Below are positions 62,558 through 64,000 of a stretch of 64,000 nt of DNA, in pieces. Location: contig NZ_CP047569.1 of NCBI RefSeq assembly GCF_009903625.1, positions 1,024,501 through 1,088,500 of the forward strand. The letters are read 5' to 3'. Source of the DNA: Microbulbifer sp. ALW1 (GTDB taxonomy: Bacteria; Pseudomonadota; Gammaproteobacteria; Pseudomonadales; Cellvibrionaceae). Position 1 is the stretch's first letter, and each line of letters starts with the position of its first letter. The translations under genes were made by a program, and so were the position numbers. Under the pieces are notes generated by a model. The model did no database searches. It had not been told where the DNA came from and saw only the letters and a program-made list of their open reading frames with translations.

Positions 62558-64000
62558 GTATTTACGATTACACCGTGTTCGCCCTCTACGTGGCCGGCAT
62601 GGTGGCGGTTGCCGGGATCTTCTACCGTCGCAACAAGAGCTTCAAAGATATGTTTGCCGCTGGTGGCCAGTCCCCTTGGTGGGTCTCCGGCCTCAGCAGT
62701 TATATGACGCTGTTCAGCGCCGGCACCTTTGTGGTGTGGGGAGGACTGGCGTACAAGCACGGCATGGTGGCCATTTCCATCAACATGGCCAGTGGCCTGG
62801 CGGCACTGCTGGTGGGCTTCTTTATCGCTTCGCGCTGGAAAGCGTTAAATATCGCCACCCCCGCAACCTATATCGAACTGCGTTTCGGCCGCACCGCGGT
62901 GCACTACTACACCTGGATGCTGATGCTGGTACGTATCATCGGTTCGGCGGTGGCCTTGTATGCGCTTTCCACCATCCTGGTACCGCTGCTGCCCGGGGCA
63001 ACCGATGGCAACGGTGAAGTATCGGTGATACCCATCATCCTGATCTGCGGCCTTGTGATCGTGGCCTACACCATTATCGGCGGTCTCTGGGCCGTGCTGA
63101 TGACCGACGTGCTGCAGTTTATTGTGCTGAGTATTTCCGTGCTGTTCACCGTGTGGCTTGCGCTCGGCGACAGTGGTGGCCTCGCGGCATTCGCGCAGGC
63201 GGTGCCAGTCAACTTCCTCGACTTCACCAGCGCCGGCTATTCCTGGTTCTTCCTGCTGGGCTGGTGTGCCATCCACCTGTTTATGCTGGGTGCTGAGTGG
63301 GCGTTTGTGCAGCGGCACATCTCGGTGCCGAGCCAGCGCGATGCCCGCAAGGGGGCACTGTTGTTTGGTGCGCTGTACATCATCAGCCCCGCGATCTGGT
63401 TGCTCCCGGCCATGGTGTACCGCACGGTCGACCCGACCGCCGACCCTGAGCAGGCCTATATCCTGATGAGTCAGGCGGTTTTGCCACTGGGTATGCTGGG
63501 GCTGGTGGCCGCGGCCATGTTTTCCGCCACCGCCAGTATGGTGAGTTCACAGATCAATGTGTTCGCCGGCGTTATGACGGATCGCATCTACTGCGGCCTG
63601 TTGCGTCCGGGCGCCAGCGACGGCGAATCGGTGTGGGCCGGCCGCGTCGCTGCGGCCCTGCTGGGGCTGGCCATCATCGCCCTTGCCATGGCCATTCCTT
63701 ATCTGGGTGGGGCCGAAAAGGTGGTGTTCAGCCTGATGAGCCTGTTTATCAGCCCCATGTTCGCACCGGCACTATGGGGGCTGTTCAGCCGTCACATCTC
63801 CGCCAGCGCCGTGTGGCTGACCGCCGGCGTGGCAGTGACACTGGGTGTCCTGCTCAAGTATCTGGCGGCGCCAACAGGAATGCTCGCCGCTATTCCACAA
63901 TTTGACGGGCTGGTGCAGTGGACGGCGGACAATGCGCGCAGTCTGGATATTTATATTGGCGTGGTCGCGCCGTTGGTGGTCCTGTCATTGCTGGAAATTC
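62554..64000 (+). CDS. Sodium:solute symporter (SSS family), 3' end outside window
   Basis: An open frame of 482 codons to the window end, starting MSIYDYTVFALYVAGMVAVAGIFYRR at an ATGA overlap with dgoA. SSS features are FAAGGQSPWWVSGLSSYMTLFSAGTFVVWGG, a long run of hydrophobic helices, IIGGLWAVLMTDVLQFIVL and AAMFSATASMVSSQINVFAG. It probably takes up the monosaccharide or sugar acid used by the upstream enzymes. The stop lies beyond the window. Confidence 0.92.
   Translation, partial: MSIYDYTVFALYVAGMVAVAGIFYRRNKSFKDMFAAGGQSPWWVSGLSSYMTLFSAGTFVVWGGLAYKHGMVAISINMASGLAALLVGFFIASRWKALNIATPATYIELRFGRTAVHYYTWMLMLVRIIGSAVALYALSTILVPLLPGATDGNGEVSVIPIILICGLVIVAYTIIGGLWAVLMTDVLQFIVLSISVLFTVWLALGDSGGLAAFAQAVPVNFLDFTSAGYSWFFLLGWCAIHLFMLGAEWAFVQRHISVPSQRDARKGALLFGALYIISPAIWLLPAMVYRTVDPTADPEQAYILMSQAVLPLGMLGLVAAAMFSATASMVSSQINVFAGVMTDRIYCGLLRPGASDGESVWAGRVAAALLGLAIIALAMAIPYLGGAEKVVFSLMSLFISPMFAPALWGLFSRHISASAVWLTAGVAVTLGVLLKYLAAPTGMLAAIPQFDGLVQWTADNARSLDIYIGVVAPLVVLSLLEI

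Noticed and set aside
1..64000. CRISPR arrays, tRNA/rRNA genes, insertion sequences, prophage or origin
   Set aside because: No regularly spaced repeats, cloverleaf sequences, transposase or integrase frames, or DnaA-box clusters were recognised by eye; small RNA genes could still be missed.

Overview
The window reads as chromosome of a GC-rich, free-living marine gammaproteobacterium. Four TonB-dependent receptors, a complete leucine (liu) pathway, a complete histidine (hut) pathway, a galactonate-type sugar pathway, a class C beta-lactamase and an EntD-type phosphopantetheinyl transferase fit a polysaccharide- and protein-degrading Cellvibrionales-like heterotroph such as Microbulbifer. The genus is inference. 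I saw no rRNA, tRNA, CRISPR array, transposase or prophage.

Layout. (1) 1-3168: end of a TonB receptor and a secreted serine hydrolase. (2) 3357-11989: an acetyl-CoA hydrolase/transferase fused to a GNAT domain, an HDAC-family deacetylase, a cupin, acetyl-CoA synthetase (acs), a tandem Usp protein, a YCII protein, a membrane protein, a second GNAT and a VOC protein. The first part resembles a reversible protein-acetylation module around acs. (3) 12167-21110: a TonB receptor, a DUF389 membrane protein, PadR, AlaE, an Asp/Glu racemase, a kinase-less phosphorelay-like membrane protein, a DUF4870-like protein and a DUF945 protein. (4) 21188-28685: liuR-liuA-liuB-liuC-liuD-mvaB with a 28-bp palindromic operator, taking isovaleryl-CoA to acetoacetate plus acetyl-CoA. 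(5) 28858-30377: an ECF sigma factor, an overlapping four-helix membrane protein and a superinfection-immunity-like protein. (6) 30408-37121: hutUH and hutC on the minus strand, hutIG divergent, with a HutC-type palindrome between them; these take histidine to glutamate plus formamide. (7) 37153-47522: Nudix, unknown, class C beta-lactamase, PPTase, FAD oxidoreductase, TetR, Fe-ADH, thioesterase, extradiol dioxygenase-like protein and alkaline phosphatase. (8) 47655-54020: a TonB receptor divergent from a ToxR-like beta-propeller regulator, then rluA and a secreted unknown. (9) 54117-64000: a sugar-acid locus containing an SDR dehydrogenase, an IclR regulator fused to an SMP-30 lactonase, an enolase-superfamily dehydratase, a TonB receptor, dgoK, dgoA and a Na+/solute symporter cut by the window end.

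The most noteworthy signals are: three copies of a highly structured intergenic repeat (24168-24310, 26821-26975, 33879-34021) lying inside the liu and hut clusters; the IclR-lactonase fusion, with two matching candidate operators whose half-sites change together; the CoA-transferase-GNAT/HDAC/Acs neighbourhood; and a DHp-REC-pseudoHpt protein with no ATPase domain.
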